Below, one piece after another: positions 38,392 through 50,260 of a stretch of 64,000 nucleotides of DNA. Below the pieces are notes generated by a model. That model did no database searches. It had not been told where the DNA came from and worked only from the letters and a program-made list of their open reading frames with translations. Position 1 is the first letter of the stretch; every line of letters starts with the position of its first letter. Source of the DNA: Planococcus sp. MER TA 32b. Its GTDB lineage: Bacteria > Bacillota > Bacilli > Bacillales_A > Planococcaceae. The translations under genes were made by a program, and so were the position numbers. The stretch lies in contig JAMCAN010000004.1 in NCBI GenBank assembly GCA_023715185.1, positions 62,001 to 126,000 of the forward strand. The letters run 5' to 3'.

Positions 38392-39153
38392 TTGAGAAAA
38401 CCGATCATTGCGGGAAACTGGAAAATGTACAAAACCGCTTCAGAAGCAAAATCGTTTGCGGAAGAAGTTAAAAACGCGTTGCCGCCGGCAGAGAACGTTG
38501 ACGCAGTAATCTGCGCACCTGCTTTATTTCTTCAAAATCTAGTGGAGTCTGCTGGAAACACCGGGTTGAAAATCGGCGCGCAAACGATGCACGAAGAAAA
38601 AGAAGGGGCGTTTACCGGAGAGGTAAGCCCTGTCCAATTAAAAGATTTGGGTGTCGAATACGTCATTATCGGCCATTCCGAACGCCGTCAATACTTCAAT
38701 GAAACCGATGAATCGGCGAACAAGAAAGTGGTGTCTGCCTTTGAACATGGTTTGAAGCCGATTTTATGTGTTGGTGAATCGCTTGAACAGCGTGACAGTG
38801 GAGAAACCGGCAGTGTAGTTGAAGCGCAAGTGGAAAAAGGCATGGCTCAACTATCCGCGGCACAGGCTGCTGAACTGGTGATTGCCTATGAACCGATCTG
38901 GGCAATCGGAACGGGAAAAACGGCTACATCAGAAGATGCCAACGAAGTATGCGGCATCATCCGCAAAAAAATCGAATCTCTTTATGATGAAGAGACAGCT
39001 GGAGCAGTCCGCATCCAATACGGCGGAAGCGTCAAACCGGCGAATATTGAAGAGCTTCTGAATATGGAGCATATTGATGGTGCTTTGGTTGGAGGAGCAA
39101 GCCTCGAAGCTGAGTCGTTCCTCAAATTAATGGAGGCTGGTGCAAATGCGTAA
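38392..39153 (+). CDS. tpiA: Triosephosphate isomerase
   Basis: TpiA interconverts the triose phosphates. The 253-residue TIM barrel has the N-terminal substrate lysine in GNWKMYK, His95 in GHSERRQ and catalytic Glu167 in [13 protein letters not shown], followed by the flexible loop. Translation starts with TTG (GGGAG upstream). The end overlaps gpmI by eight bases. Confidence 0.97.
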   Translation: MRKPIIAGNWKMYKTASEAKSFAEEVKNALPPAENVDAVICAPALFLQNLVESAGNTGLKIGAQTMHEEKEGAFTGEVSPVQLKDLGVEYVIIGHSERRQYFNETDESANKKVVSAFEHGLKPILCVGESLEQRDSGETGSVVEAQVEKGMAQLSAAQAAELVIAYEPIWAIGTGKTATSEDANEVCGIIRKKIESLYDEETAGAVRIQYGGSVKPANIEELLNMEHIDGALVGGASLEAESFLKLMEAGANA

Positions 39154-40678
39154 TACGGAAAATCCGGTGGCTTTGATCATCCTGGACGGCTCCGGCTGCC
39201 GAAAAGAGACTTTTGGGAACGCAGTTGCACAGGCGAAAAAACCGAATTTCGATAAGTTATGGAATAATTATCCTCATGAACTTTTGACTGCCTCAGGCGA
39301 AGCGGTCGGTCTGCCAGATGGACAAATGGGCAATTCAGAAGTGGGACATTTGAATATTGGCGCTGGCCGAATCGTTTACCAAAACCTGACACGCATCAAT
39401 AAAGCGATCAGGGAAGGGGATTTCTTTCAGAATGCAGCGTTTCTGGAAGCTATCTCTAAAGCGAAATCAAACGGCTCCGCTCTACATTTGATGGGCTTGC
39501 TGTCAGATGGCGGTGTCCACAGCCATTATGAACATCTCTTTGCACTGCTCGAACTGGCGAAGCAGCAAGGTCTGGAGAGAGTTTATGTCCATGGCTTTTT
39601 GGACGGCCGCGATGTCGGCCCGCAAACAGCTCTGCAGTATATCGAAAAAACAGAGGAGAAAATGGCGGAAATCGGCGTTGGGAAATTTGCATCGATCAGC
39701 GGCCGCTATTACGCGATGGACCGCGATAAACGCTGGGACCGCGCAGAAACCGCCTACCGTGTTTTAGTGGATGGAACCGGTCTATTCGCTTCTACAGCCA
39801 GCGAAGGCGTCGTCCATTCCTATGACCAGGGTGTAATGGATGAATTCGTTGTGCCGTTCTATATAGAAGAAAACGGTGAACCTGTAACGACGATCAAATC
39901 GGAAGATTCTTTGATTTTCTTCAACTTCAGGCCGGACCGCGCGATTCAATTGACGTCAACATTGATCACCAACGAGTTTAACGGTTTCCCGTTAAGCCCG
40001 AATCATCCTGACAGACTGACTTTTGTATCGTTCACATCCTATAGTGATGTTTTGCCGACCCGAATCGCTTTTGAGACTTTGAATCTTGAAAATACACTCG
40101 GGGAAGTAATTTCAGCTAACGGATTGACGCAACTACGGATTGCGGAAACCGAAAAGTATCCCCATGTCACTTTCTTTATGAGTGGGGGGAGAGAGAAGGT
40201 TTTCCCTGGAGAAGAACGGATCCTTGTCGATTCACCGAAAGTGGCGACTTACGATCTTCAGCCGGAAATGAGCGCTTATGAAGTCACTGATAAACTTGTA
40301 GAAAAAATAGAAGCAGAAGCTCATGACGCAATCATCCTTAACTTCGCCAATCCCGATATGGTAGGGCACAGCGGGTTATTGGAACCGACCATCAAGGCCA
40401 TTGAAACTGTGGATGAATGCCTCGGAAGAATTATCGAGGCTCTGCACGCGAAGGGCGGAACGGCAATTGTTACAGCCGATCATGGAAACTCCGATGAGGT
40501 GCTGACCATGGAAGGCTTGCCGATGACGGCGCATACGACCAATCAGGTACCGGTCATCATTACGAAATCAGGTCTTGAAATGAAACCGGATGGCATTCTT
40601 GCCGACCTTGCACCAACCGTATTGAAATTACTGGATATCGAACAACCGGCAGAAATGACCGGAAAACCATTATTCTAA
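39146..40678 (+). CDS. gpmI: 2,3-bisphosphoglycerate-independent phosphoglycerate mutase
   Basis: GpmI is the Mn-dependent mutase of Bacillus. The 510-residue alkaline-phosphatase-fold enzyme has phosphorylated Ser64 in [10 protein letters not shown] and metal ligands in the N-terminal LDG, in the DMVGHSG region and in TADHGNSDE. The segment after LDG reads SGCRKE, where most homologues have FG. I use the ATG at 39146, nine bases after GGAGG; the GTG at 39140 is too close. Confidence 0.96.
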   Translation: MRNTENPVALIILDGSGCRKETFGNAVAQAKKPNFDKLWNNYPHELLTASGEAVGLPDGQMGNSEVGHLNIGAGRIVYQNLTRINKAIREGDFFQNAAFLEAISKAKSNGSALHLMGLLSDGGVHSHYEHLFALLELAKQQGLERVYVHGFLDGRDVGPQTALQYIEKTEEKMAEIGVGKFASISGRYYAMDRDKRWDRAETAYRVLVDGTGLFASTASEGVVHSYDQGVMDEFVVPFYIEENGEPVTTIKSEDSLIFFNFRPDRAIQLTSTLITNEFNGFPLSPNHPDRLTFVSFTSYSDVLPTRIAFETLNLENTLGEVISANGLTQLRIAETEKYPHVTFFMSGGREKVFPGEERILVDSPKVATYDLQPEMSAYEVTDKLVEKIEAEAHDAIILNFANPDMVGHSGLLEPTIKAIETVDECLGRIIEALHAKGGTAIVTADHGNSDEVLTMEGLPMTAHTTNQVPVIITKSGLEMKPDGILADLAPTVLKLLDIEQPAEMTGKPLF

Positions 40679-41989
<1,311 letters not shown>

Positions 41990-41991
41990 TA

Positions 41992-42019
41992 GAGAAAAGA
42001 GGATTTTCCTCTTTTTTCT
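41992..42019 (+). terminator. Terminator of the glycolytic operon
   Basis: AGAAAAGAGGA pairs with TCCTCTTTTTTCT around a short loop and includes a T run. Confidence 0.8.
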
Positions 42020-42094
42020 ATTGCTATTGTCATAGGTCGCAATTTTTGGTAAACTTATTCTTGTTGTGAAGGTTTTATTCAGGAGGTGGAATTT

Positions 42095-42322
42095 ATGCAT
42101 ACGTTGTTAATGACATTGCTCGTCATCGTATCGCTCGCATTAATCGTTGTCGTATTATTACAATCAGGAAAAAGTGCAGGTCTTTCAGGAGCCATCTCCG
42201 GTGGAGCTGAGCAACTTTTCGGCAAGCAAAAAGCACGGGGACTTGATCTTGTCCTTCACCGTGTAACGATTGTACTTGCTGCCTTATTCTTTATTTTGGC
42301 TATCGCTGTAACGAAAGTATAA
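42095..42322 (+). CDS. secG: Protein translocase subunit SecG
   Basis: SecG is the small accessory subunit of the SecYEG channel. The 75-residue protein has two membrane helices ([21 protein letters not shown] and [17 protein letters not shown]) around the conserved loop [25 protein letters not shown]. The ATG at 42095 follows AGGAGGTGGAATTT. The position before the YvaK-type esterase and rnr matches B. subtilis. Confidence 0.95.
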   Translation: MHTLLMTLLVIVSLALIVVVLLQSGKSAGLSGAISGGAEQLFGKQKARGLDLVLHRVTIVLAALFFILAIAVTKV

Positions 42323-42337
42323 TGTAGAAGACTAAAT

Positions 42338-42372
42338 CGCCTGACCAATAAACTGGTTGGGCGTTTTCTTTT
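42338..42372 (+). terminator. Terminator of secG
   Basis: CGCCTGACCA pairs with TGGTTGGGCG using two G-T pairs around ATAAAC; TTTTCTTTT follows. Confidence 0.7.
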
Positions 42373-42470
42373 ATGTGCTATTAAGAAGTCGCTGCTTTCT
42401 TCTAAATTAATATTTTCTTAAAAAATTTATTAAATTACCAACTATATAAGTTTAACTAAAGAAATAAAAT

Positions 42471-42690
42471 TTATATACCGCTTCGGCGCTTTGGACCAGG
42501 TTCCCACAATAAGCCGAGAAGAGCACTCGTCTTATTGCTCCACCCAGTCCTGAGCCGCACCTTTGCTGAGGTAGACTTCTATCTTTGAAGTGAAGCAGCG
42601 AAGCCCCCCTACAGTCTCAGCGTAGCGTTGAGCACCCACTCGGACGAAGGTCCGAGTTCATTTGTGGAAACCATTTCAGCATGAGAAGGA
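42471..42690 (+). repeat. Module C repeat, copy 2
   Basis: It begins TATATACCGCTTCGGCGCTTTGGA and carries the hairpin ACTCGGAC-GAAG-GTCCGAGT at 42638-42657, which differs from the 29293 copy by a complementary base-pair change. It is followed directly by module A, as in the 29.1-kb block. Confidence 0.66.
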
Positions 42691-42694
42691 TTTC

Positions 42695-42828
42695 TTAGAT
42701 ATGGAGCAAAACAGCGCAGACTCCTGCGGCTTAGCGACACGACCGATACACCGCAGGGAGCGAAGCGGACGAGGAGGATTGGGCGGGAGCCCGCTGGAAA
42801 GCGAAGTTGTTTTGCGGAATATCTATTT
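42695..42828 (-). repeat. Module A repeat, copy 3 (short variant)
   Basis: It has the two ends (TTAGATATGGAGCAAAACAGC and TTGTTTTGCGGAATATC) but a different core, with CACCGCAGGGAGCGAAGCGG and GAGGAGG. The reading frame of the following esterase gene stays open through it. Confidence 0.75.
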
Positions 42829-42880
42829 CTGCAATTTAGGGAGCACTAGTTATTTAATATATTTATCTGGAGGGATTTGC

Positions 42881-43627
42881 ATGAGGATTACACCGCCAAA
42901 ACCATTTTTCTTTAAGGCAGGGCCGCGAGCGGTTCTGCTGCTTCACGGCTTTACCGGCAACTCCGCTGATGTGCGGATGCTTGGCCGTTTTCTTGAGAAG
43001 AAAGGTTATACATCGATTGCCCCCCATTTGGAAGGGCACGGCGTTGAGCCAGAAAAATTAGTGGAGAGTGGACCCGAAGGCTGGTGGCGGGAAGTCGAAC
43101 AGGCTTATCAGCAATTGAAAAATGAAGGATATACGGAAATTGCAGTCGGCGGATTATCACTCGGCGGCGTATTATCACTGAAAGCGGGGTATACATTCCC
43201 TGTAAAGGGCATTATTACGATGTGCTCGCCGATGATTATGAAATCGACCGATTTATTATTTGAAGGTGTCATTAATTACGCCCGCAATTATAAGAAGCTT
43301 GAAGGAAAAGAAGACGATGTTATAGAAGAAGAAATAAAGGCCCTTCGTGAACATGGCATGGATTCACTGTCAGACCTGCGGGAATTGGTCCAGGATGTGC
43401 GGGACCATGCGGACCATGTTTATGCGCCGGCATTTGTCGTGCAGGGTTCTTTGGATAATGTTATTGATACCGATTCGGCGAATATTATTTATGATACCGT
43501 GGAATCGTTTGATAAAAAGATAAAGTGGTACGAGAAATCAGGGCATGTCATTACTCTCGATAAAGAAAAAGAACAATTGCACGAAGATGTATTGGAATTT
43601 CTCGAATCGCTCGATTGGAGCGTGTGA
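42881..43627 (+). CDS. Carboxylesterase, YvaK/Est30 type
   Basis: The 248-residue alpha/beta hydrolase has the oxyanion region [12 protein letters not shown], nucleophile Ser in [10 protein letters not shown], the acid in [11 protein letters not shown] and the histidine in [11 protein letters not shown]. It matches the monoacylglycerol-lipase-like carboxylesterase group of Bacillus (YvaK, Geobacillus Est30). The ATG at 42881 has TGGAGGG upstream. The frame extends to 42662, but that part lies in the repeats and should not be counted as protein. It is followed by rnr after 23 bases, as in B. subtilis. Confidence 0.92.
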   Translation: MRITPPKPFFFKAGPRAVLLLHGFTGNSADVRMLGRFLEKKGYTSIAPHLEGHGVEPEKLVESGPEGWWREVEQAYQQLKNEGYTEIAVGGLSLGGVLSLKAGYTFPVKGIITMCSPMIMKSTDLLFEGVINYARNYKKLEGKEDDVIEEEIKALREHGMDSLSDLRELVQDVRDHADHVYAPAFVVQGSLDNVIDTDSANIIYDTVESFDKKIKWYEKSGHVITLDKEKEQLHEDVLEFLESLDWSV

Positions 43628-43650
43628 GAACGCCAGAAGGAGGAAATTTA

Positions 43651-45972
43651 ATGGGAAATAATGAAATGTCATTGGACCAGCGCTTATTGGCTTTTATGCG
43701 GGAAGACGCATACAAACCCTTAACTGTTCAAGAAATTGAAGAGCAATTCGGGTTTGAAGATGCTGATGAGTTTAAAGAGCTGGTAAAAACTTTAGTTAAA
43801 TTGGAAGAAAAAGGGTTATTGGTGCGTTCACGCGCCAATCGATATGGGGTGCCTGAGCGAATGAACCTGATGAGCGGCAAGTTCATCGGCCATCCACGGG
43901 GCTTCGGTTTTGTAGCTTATGACGAAGCCGGACAGGATGATATCTTCATCCCTCCGACAGAAGTCAACGGCGCGATCAATGGAGACCGCGTCATGGTACG
44001 GATTTCTGAGTCATCGGGCGGAGATCGCCGTGAAGGTGCCATCATCCGTATTTTGGAGCGCGGCACAACACAGGTTGTCGGAACTTTCCAGGACAACCGG
44101 GGCTTCGGTTTTGTCATTTCAGATGACAAAAAGATGAATATGGATATTTTCATTGCCAAAGATGATACACTCGGCGCGATTGACGGCCATAAAGTGGTAG
44201 TGGAAATCACCGGCTGGCCGGAAGGCAGAAAGTCGGCAACCGGTATGGTCAAGCAGATTCTCGGACACAAGAATGATCCGGGCGTCGATATCCTTTCGAT
44301 CATCCATAAACATGGCATCGAAGTTGAGTTTCCGCCGGCAGTATTAGATGAAGCGAACGCAGTTCCTGATGAAATCGATCCTGAAGATATAAATGGCAGA
44401 AGAGATTTGCGCAATGAACAGATTGTCACTATCGACGGTGCAGACGCAAAAGACTTGGATGATGCCGTTCAAGTGGTAAAAATGGAAGATGGCACCTATA
44501 AACTCGGCGTCCATATTGCGGACGTCAGCCATTATATTACGGAAGGTTCAGAGATGGACCGCGAAGCCTATGACCGCGCAACGAGCGTCTATCTGACTGA
44601 CCGTGTTATTCCGATGATTCCCCACCGCCTGTCAAATGGGATCTGTTCATTGAATCCGCAGGTCGACCGTCTGACTTTGTCCTGTGAAATGATTTTCAAT
44701 GATCAGGGAGAAGTCATATCGCATGATATCTTCCAGAGTGTCATCCGGACTTCAGCGCGCATGACGTACACGGATGTCTACGAAATTCTGGAACAGGACA
44801 ATCAGGAATTGAAAGAGAAATACAGTGAACTGGTGCCGATGTTTGAATTGATGAAGGAATTGGCAAGCATCCTGCGTGACAAACGCATGCGCCGGGGCGC
44901 CATCGATTTTGATTTTAAAGAATCGAAAGTATTGGTGGATGAAGACGGCAACCCGACGGATGTTGTCGTTCGCGAGCGTACGGTGGCGGAGCGTCTCATC
45001 GAGGAATTCATGCTGGCGGCCAACGAAACAGTGGCGGAGCATTTCCATCACATGGAAGTGCCGTCTCTTTACCGTATCCATGAAGATCCGAAGCCTGAAA
45101 AGCTCCAGCGATTCTTTGAATTCGTTACGAATTTTGGTATCGTTGTAAAAGGTACCGGCAATGAAATCCATCCGCGCGCCCTGCAGGAAATCGTGGAATC
45201 GATTGAAGGCACTCCGGAAGAGCCGGTAATTTCGACGATGTTGCTGCGTTCAATGCAGCAGGCGAAGTATTCAGCGGAAAGTCTAGGTCATTTCGGTCTT
45301 TCGACGGAATTCTATACCCACTTTACATCTCCGATCCGCCGTTATCCGGATTTAATCATCCACCGGCTGATCCGCACATATCTGATTGAGAAAGACCTTT
45401 CGAAATCGACGCTGATGCACTGGGAAGCCAATATGGATGATATCGCGACGCATACTTCAGAGCGTGAAAGACGCGCGGTGGAAGCTGAGCGCGATACAGA
45501 CGCTTTGAAGAAAACCCAGTTCATGGCCGATAAGATCGGTGAAGAATTTACGGGAATCGTTTCTTCTGTGACCAACTTCGGTTTGTTCATTGAATTGCCG
45601 AATACAATTGAAGGGCTGGTCCATGTTTCCAATATGACGGATGATTTTTACCGTTTCGATGACCGCCAGATGATGATGATCGGTGAACGCAGCAACCGCC
45701 AGTTCCGAATCGGCGATGAAGTGGAGATCAAAGTCATCGGCGTTAAACCGGAAGAATCGGCTATCGACTTTGAAATAGTCGGCATGACGCAAAATGTTCG
45801 CCGCACAAGAAAAGACGCGCCGAAAGTCATCCGTGCTTCCAAAAAAGAAGGCGGAGGCAAAGTAGGGCGTGATGGCAAGAAACAAGACGGAGGACCGACC
45901 CGCAAAGGCAAGAATCCGAAAAAGAAATTCTATGAAGGCGCAGCGAAGAAGAATAAGCGCAAAAAGAAATGA
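43651..45972 (+). CDS. rnr: Ribonuclease R
   Basis: RNase R is a 3'-5' exoribonuclease that degrades structured RNA and helps tmRNA-mediated quality control. The 773-residue protein has an N-terminal winged helix, two cold-shock domains ([36 protein letters not shown]), the RNB catalytic domain with [13 protein letters not shown], a C-terminal S1 domain ([22 protein letters not shown]) and a lysine-rich tail. The ATG at 43651 follows GAAGGAGG. Its neighbours smpB and ssrA belong to the same trans-translation process. Confidence 0.97.
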   Translation: MGNNEMSLDQRLLAFMREDAYKPLTVQEIEEQFGFEDADEFKELVKTLVKLEEKGLLVRSRANRYGVPERMNLMSGKFIGHPRGFGFVAYDEAGQDDIFIPPTEVNGAINGDRVMVRISESSGGDRREGAIIRILERGTTQVVGTFQDNRGFGFVISDDKKMNMDIFIAKDDTLGAIDGHKVVVEITGWPEGRKSATGMVKQILGHKNDPGVDILSIIHKHGIEVEFPPAVLDEANAVPDEIDPEDINGRRDLRNEQIVTIDGADAKDLDDAVQVVKMEDGTYKLGVHIADVSHYITEGSEMDREAYDRATSVYLTDRVIPMIPHRLSNGICSLNPQVDRLTLSCEMIFNDQGEVISHDIFQSVIRTSARMTYTDVYEILEQDNQELKEKYSELVPMFELMKELASILRDKRMRRGAIDFDFKESKVLVDEDGNPTDVVVRERTVAERLIEEFMLAANETVAEHFHHMEVPSLYRIHEDPKPEKLQRFFEFVTNFGIVVKGTGNEIHPRALQEIVESIEGTPEEPVISTMLLRSMQQAKYSAESLGHFGLSTEFYTHFTSPIRRYPDLIIHRLIRTYLIEKDLSKSTLMHWEANMDDIATHTSERERRAVEAERDTDALKKTQFMADKIGEEFTGIVSSVTNFGLFIELPNTIEGLVHVSNMTDDFYRFDDRQMMMIGERSNRQFRIGDEVEIKVIGVKPEESAIDFEIVGMTQNVRRTRKDAPKVIRASKKEGGGKVGRDGKKQDGGPTRKGKNPKKKFYEGAAKKNKRKKK

Positions 45973-45977
45973 GCAAG

Positions 45978-46002
45978 GAGCGGCTCACGGGCCGCTCTTT
46001 TC
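45978..46002 (+). terminator. Terminator-like hairpin after rnr
   Basis: GAGCGGC pairs with GCCGCTC around a short loop and is followed by TTTT. It lies between rnr and smpB, so it may be only partly effective. Confidence 0.6.
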
Positions 46003-46023
46003 AACTAATTTGAGGTGGAATCA

Positions 46024-46488
46024 ATGGCAAAAGGATCAGGCAATGTAATTGCCCAGAACAAAAAAGCCGGCTTTGATTATTTTATTGAAGAAACGATGGA
46101 AGCCGGCATTGTGCTGCAAGGCACAGAGATAAAGTCTGCCCGAAACGGCAAAGTGCAATTAAAGGATTCTTTCGTCCGCATCCGCGGCGGGGAAGCCTGG
46201 ATTTCAAATATGCACATCAGTCCATATGAGCAAGGGAATATCTTTAATCACGACCCGACACGTTCACGGAAACTGCTGCTGCATAAAAAACAGATTAGGG
46301 AACTCGAATCCCATTCGAAAGAACAAGGTGTCACAATCGTTCCGTTGAAGATGTATTTGAAGGACGGTTTCGCCAAAGTCCTGATCGGTGTGGGTAAAGG
46401 GAAGAAAAACTATGACAAGCGTGAAGACCTGAAGAGGAAAGACGCCAAACGGGAAATTGACCGTGCGATGAAAGAACGCAGCCGTTAG
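46024..46488 (+). CDS. smpB: SsrA-binding protein SmpB
   Basis: SmpB binds tmRNA and places it in stalled ribosomes. The 154-residue protein has the conserved beginning [30 protein letters not shown], the motif [13 protein letters not shown] and the basic C-terminal tail [18 protein letters not shown] that enters the empty mRNA channel. The ATG at 46024 follows GAGGTGG. The tmRNA gene follows directly. Confidence 0.97.
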   Translation: MAKGSGNVIAQNKKAGFDYFIEETMEAGIVLQGTEIKSARNGKVQLKDSFVRIRGGEAWISNMHISPYEQGNIFNHDPTRSRKLLLHKKQIRELESHSKEQGVTIVPLKMYLKDGFAKVLIGVGKGKKNYDKREDLKRKDAKREIDRAMKERSR

Positions 46489-46490
46489 GC

Positions 46491-46519
46491 TTGAAGTCTG
46501 ACCTTCTTTGCCTTATAAT
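46491..46519 (+). promoter_or_regulatory. Promoter of ssrA
   Basis: TTGAAG (46491-46496), a 17-base spacer and TATAAT (46514-46519) start just after the smpB stop. A second TATAAT stands at 46568-46573 without a well-spaced -35. Confidence 0.6.
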
Positions 46520-46575
46520 GGTTTTATAACACAAGCACGATTGAGTCATACTCTCTCCGTGTCTTCTTATAATGA

Positions 46576-46926
46576 GGGGACGTTACGGATTCGACAGGGA
46601 TGGCCAGGGCTTGGGTTGCGCGTCGGAGGGTCGGCTCCGTCATCAACGCACTTATAACAACTGGCAAAACAAACCAAAACCTAGCATTCGCAGCGTAAGC
46701 TCGGATCTGCTCTATGTATCCATCGCCCATGTGGCTATGTAGAGCTCAACTTTAGTGGGATACGGTCGGCAGTGCAACTTGAGCTGCCGGCAGGAGATTT
46801 TCAAGTTAGCGCACATGACGCCTGCTTATCGGCATAATGCTGCGCGAAACTTAAATGGATAAGCTACACGCGTAGATGCTCAAGTAGCTGAGTTTCTGGA
46901 CGCGGGTTCGACTCCCGCCGTCTCCA
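46576..46926 (+). ncRNA. ssrA: Transfer-messenger RNA (tmRNA)
   Basis: The 5' end GGGGACGTTACGG and the 3' end with GGGTTCGACTCCCGCCGTCTCCA form the tRNA-like domain; GGGGACG pairs with CGTCTCC. The tag reading frame at 46663-46698 encodes GKTNQNLAFAA, preceded by the alanine carried on the RNA and closed by TAA. The tag ends in the usual Ala-Ala degron recognised by ClpXP. CCA is not encoded. Its partner smpB lies just upstream. Confidence 0.96.
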
Positions 46927-46949
46927 TAGATTTTATGGAGCTACATAAG

Positions 46950-46986
46950 AACGCCAAAACCTTTAAATGGGTTTTGGCGTTTTTTC
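46950..46986 (+). terminator. Terminator of ssrA
   Basis: AACGCCAAAACC pairs with GGTTTTGGCGTT around a loop and is followed by a T run. Confidence 0.9.
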
Positions 46987-47072
46987 GTTTTAACTAAAAG
47001 CAGGAATTACTATTATATAGAAGGAATTGTACTCATATAGAAGTAAAGCTTTAGCGACGAGGAGTGAACAGG

Positions 47073-47615
47073 ATGACAAAAGTGGTGTGGGGCATGATCA
47101 TGTCGGTGGATGGGTTCATCAATGATCGGCACGGCAGCTTGGATAAATTATATGCCAGTTTCGAGCCGAACGATGAGATCAATGCGGCGATGGGCAATAC
47201 CGGAGCTGTAGTCATGGGACGCAACAGTTTTGAGAGCACAGAAGATACGGATGCTTATGCGGATAATTATGAGTTTCAGGTGCCGTTGTATATAATGACT
47301 CATCATCCGCCTGCCAGGCATCCGAAAGAAAACGACAAGTTGACAATCACATTTGTCACTGACGGCATCGAAAGTGCAATACGCCAGGCGAAAGCCTCAG
47401 CCGGTGAGAGAGATGTGGTGGTGTTAGGCGCGAGTACCGGACAGCAGGCGCTGAAAGCGGGACTGGTGGATGAACTGCAGATTGCGATTGCTCCGATACT
47501 TCTTGGGACAGGGCTCCGTTTTTTCGAACATTTGGATGACCTTGAGATTGAACTGGAAAAAATAAAAACGGTCGAGACGGGCAGACAAGTGGAGATATGG
47601 TATAAGGTCATTTGA
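47073..47615 (+). CDS. Dihydrofolate reductase-like (RibD C-terminal domain) protein
   Basis: The 180-residue protein belongs to the RibD_C/DHFR fold family. The N-terminal VVWGMIMSVDGFINDRHGSLDKL, the central GAVVMGRNSFESTE, and VVVLGASTGQQALKAGLVDELQIAIAPILLGTGLRFFE are typical. Standalone members are NADPH-binding reductases of unknown substrate. The ATG at 47073 is chosen because CGAGGAG lies upstream; a GTG at 47064 is too near to it. It lies between the ssrA terminator and an aldo/keto reductase gene, in the less conserved part of the window. Confidence 0.85.
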   Translation: MTKVVWGMIMSVDGFINDRHGSLDKLYASFEPNDEINAAMGNTGAVVMGRNSFESTEDTDAYADNYEFQVPLYIMTHHPPARHPKENDKLTITFVTDGIESAIRQAKASAGERDVVVLGASTGQQALKAGLVDELQIAIAPILLGTGLRFFEHLDDLEIELEKIKTVETGRQVEIWYKVI

Positions 47616-47726
47616 TTTTCGGTGAGCAGACTAATCCCAAAATGGTCTATTCCGTTTTACTGATGGATATGACGGGTAGATTACTACTGTCAACAATTAG
47701 TAAATAGACATTTTGAGGAGGATTCG

Positions 47727-48797
47727 ATGGAATATATTTATCTTGGCAACTCAGGTCTCCGGGTTCCTAAATATATATTGGGAACCATCCCTTTCAGTGG
47801 AACGAACGGTTTTGAAGCAGCGGGCAACGTGAAGGAAGATGAAGCGCGCAAGATGGTGGACATTGCTCTGGAAGCTGGCATCAATATGTTTGATACTGCA
47901 AATTTATACTCACAGGGAGATGCGGAAAAGGTTCTTGGCGCGGCGATAAAAGGCCGCCGGGATGAAGTGCTGCTGACGTCGAAGACGGGATTTCCGCTCA
48001 GTGAAAATCCGAATGGCCAGGGAGCTTCACGCAATAATATCCTGACATCCATTGATCAGTCATTGGAGCGTCTCGGCACGGATTATCTGGATTTATATTT
48101 CGTCCATTTGTGGGACGGGCAGACGCCGGTCGAAGAGACAGTCGAAACGATGGACAGCCTGGTGAAATCCGGCAAGATCCGTCATTGGGGCGTTTCGAAT
48201 TACAGCGGCTGGGCACTTGCGAAGACGCATACTTATGCAAAAATGGCCGGTTTTATTCCGCCGATCACACAGCAGATCTACTATACGCCGGAAGCGCGTG
48301 AAGCGGAGTATGAACTTCTGCCGGCCGGTACCGAGCTGGGTGTCAGTTCCATGATCTGGAGTCCGCTCGGGGAAGGATTATTGAACGGCAAAATCGGCAG
48401 GGATAAGGAAGCGCCTGAAGATACGCGTCAAGGCGGCGGCTGGCCGGAGCCTTGGGTGATGGACCAGGAGCGGCTTTACCAGGTGATTGACGCACTGGAG
48501 GAAGTGGCGTCGAAGCACAATGCTTCAGTACCGCAAATCGCCTACACTTGGGTCAAGGACCGTCCAAATGTCGGCCCGATTGTCATCGCGGCAAGAAATG
48601 AAGAGCAGCTGAGAGAAAATATCGCGTCGTTTGATATCCAGTTGACGAAGGTAGAGCACGACAAAATCGAGTCAGTAGCGCGACCTGCCCCGATCTATCC
48701 GCATTGGCACCGGGCGATGAGCGCGCCGCAGATGGGCAGTCCGTCTGAAATCGGCTATTTGCAGGCTTATAAAAAATCGATGGGGATAAATGATTGA
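47727..48797 (+). CDS. Aldo/keto reductase
   Basis: The 356-residue NADPH-dependent oxidoreductase has the TIM-barrel AKR signature: the tetrad residues appear in [18 protein letters not shown] (Asp, Tyr), LLTSKTG (Lys) and YFVHLWDG (His). The C-terminal cofactor region [18 protein letters not shown] is present. It resembles the group that includes YrpG and KCNAB-type reductases. The substrate is unknown. The ATG follows GAGGAGG. A strong terminator shared with the convergent hydrolase gene follows. Confidence 0.92.
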   Translation: MEYIYLGNSGLRVPKYILGTIPFSGTNGFEAAGNVKEDEARKMVDIALEAGINMFDTANLYSQGDAEKVLGAAIKGRRDEVLLTSKTGFPLSENPNGQGASRNNILTSIDQSLERLGTDYLDLYFVHLWDGQTPVEETVETMDSLVKSGKIRHWGVSNYSGWALAKTHTYAKMAGFIPPITQQIYYTPEAREAEYELLPAGTELGVSSMIWSPLGEGLLNGKIGRDKEAPEDTRQGGGWPEPWVMDQERLYQVIDALEEVASKHNASVPQIAYTWVKDRPNVGPIVIAARNEEQLRENIASFDIQLTKVEHDKIESVARPAPIYPHWHRAMSAPQMGSPSEIGYLQAYKKSMGIND

Positions 48798-48812
48798 AAC
48801 CTTTATCGCGAA

Positions 48813-48858
48813 TAAAAGACACGGCCGTGTTCCGAAATGGAAGCGGCCGTGTCTTTTA
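48813..48858. terminator. Bidirectional terminator
   Basis: A perfect 15-bp stem (48813-48827 and 48844-48858) with an inner TTCC/GGAA pairing lies between the convergent reductase and hydrolase genes. Confidence 0.88.
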
Positions 48859-48873
48859 CTGTTTTCTTTTATA

Positions 48874-49728
48874 TTAAATTCGTTCATCGACCCATTTTCT
48901 AATTATTGCTGCCAATTGTTCGGGACGATCCCATTGGAGCAAATGGGCGGATTCGGGAATTGGCAGGACAGTCACGTCCCCGACTGCTTCCTTCAATTGG
49001 GCGATTCCTTTAATCCGTGCCTCGTTCAATTCCTTCGGAAGTTCTGCATGCATCAGGATCACGGGAACTTTTATATAGGGGTAGGCATCAGCAAAAGGCT
49101 CATCGAAAAAAGCTCTGATGATGGAAAGCACTGTGTGTTTCGACGCAATTAATTTGTATTGGCCGTCACGGTTTTTTGTGAATATGGAGCGGACATATTG
49201 TTCTTTCCGGGCATCCCAGTTTTGGGTGAAACTCCGATATTCATTAAAAATATCGGCTTCAGTTTGATAAATTGATCCATCCATATAGTCAGTCCATCCC
49301 GAGTAAGCATAGTCAAAAGTCATTTCCGGCTGATTCTGTGGAAACGTGAAGGCGCCATCAAGCAGGATCAGCCCCTCGACTTCTTCCGGGAAGTGACGGG
49401 TAAAGTGCAATGCGGCATCCGCTCCCCAGGAATGGCCCATGACAAAATAAGGTTTCTGTATAATTTGGGTAAGGACTTGTTGCAGCCACTTCGCCAAATT
49501 TGAGAAGAGATAATCTTCTCCATTCGGCAGAGGTTTTGTTTTCCCATGCCCGGGCAGATCCAAAACGATGAGATGGAAATCACACGTTAACCGGTCTGCC
49601 AGTTCCGCAAAACTGTAGAAACCACTTCCTGCAAGGCCGTGCAGACAAACGATGGCGGGTTTAGCCACATCCCCATACTCGAGATAACTTACGTTTCCTG
49701 ATTGCGTGCTGATTTCACGATTCTGCAT
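48874..49728 (-). CDS. Alpha/beta fold hydrolase
   Basis: The 284-residue protein has the oxyanion region CLHGLAGSGFYSF, the nucleophile elbow GHSWGADAAL, the acid probably in VILMHAELP and the histidine in PESAHLLQWDRP. It is a general esterase/lipase-type fold with unknown substrate and no signal peptide. The ATG at 49728 has GGAGG seven bases upstream; a TTG at 49734 is too close. It stands alone on the minus strand. Confidence 0.88.
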   Translation of the reverse strand: MQNREISTQSGNVSYLEYGDVAKPAIVCLHGLAGSGFYSFAELADRLTCDFHLIVLDLPGHGKTKPLPNGEDYLFSNLAKWLQQVLTQIIQKPYFVMGHSWGADAALHFTRHFPEEVEGLILLDGAFTFPQNQPEMTFDYAYSGWTDYMDGSIYQTEADIFNEYRSFTQNWDARKEQYVRSIFTKNRDGQYKLIASKHTVLSIIRAFFDEPFADAYPYIKVPVILMHAELPKELNEARIKGIAQLKEAVGDVTVLPIPESAHLLQWDRPEQLAAIIRKWVDERI

Positions 49729-49739
49729 TTTCAAGCCTC

Positions 49740-50260
49740 CGATTAATGACTGTAGGAAATCTTTTGACGGTTGTTCGTGATTTTATTATACAAGAATATA
49801 CTGAACTCAGTTGGAAGTAGGACATACCAATTGCTATAGTTAATATAATGGTGGAATTCTCTAAACAAATATAGGGAGTGAAATATGAAAAAACTTATGG
49901 AAATAAATAATAGACAGCTGTAAAAAAGAAAGCCTCCCGATCACCCATTGCCGTTACATGAACAGCGTAGAGTGAAACGGGATTTAAATGGGCGAAAAAG
50001 CATAAAAATGTATGAAACGCATGGGAAAAGACTGAAATCAATGGTTTTGATAAAAAATGTTTAGGGTAATTAATACAGTGGACTCATAAAGATGTATACA
50101 TAATTCAACAGCGCGTCAGAGCATGATTGCATCGCTTGACTTCAAGTTCTATTTTCCGTAGTCTTGAATATTGTTGAATAAATCTGAGGTTCTGTTTTGA
50201 TTGGTATGGCTCTGAAATTATCAATCGTTCAAACAGAGAATTGAAAAGGGGGAAGTTTAT
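49740..50260. other. Long intergenic region upstream of the BCCT transporter
   Basis: About 520 bases hold no supported gene. A mini-frame at 49885-49923 has a good ribosome site (AGGGAG) and reads MKKLMEINNRQL before a stop; the same frame then stays open for about 46 codons to 50062. TATAAT occurs at 49844-49849 without a clear -35. The rest shows no repeat module, tRNA or riboswitch that I recognise. Osmotic control elements of the transporter may lie here. Confidence 0.5.

Noticed and set aside
42662-42880. N-terminal extension of the esterase gene
   Set aside because: It translates the repeat elements, lacks a ribosome site, and would make the protein 73 residues longer than its family; ATG 42881 is well supported.
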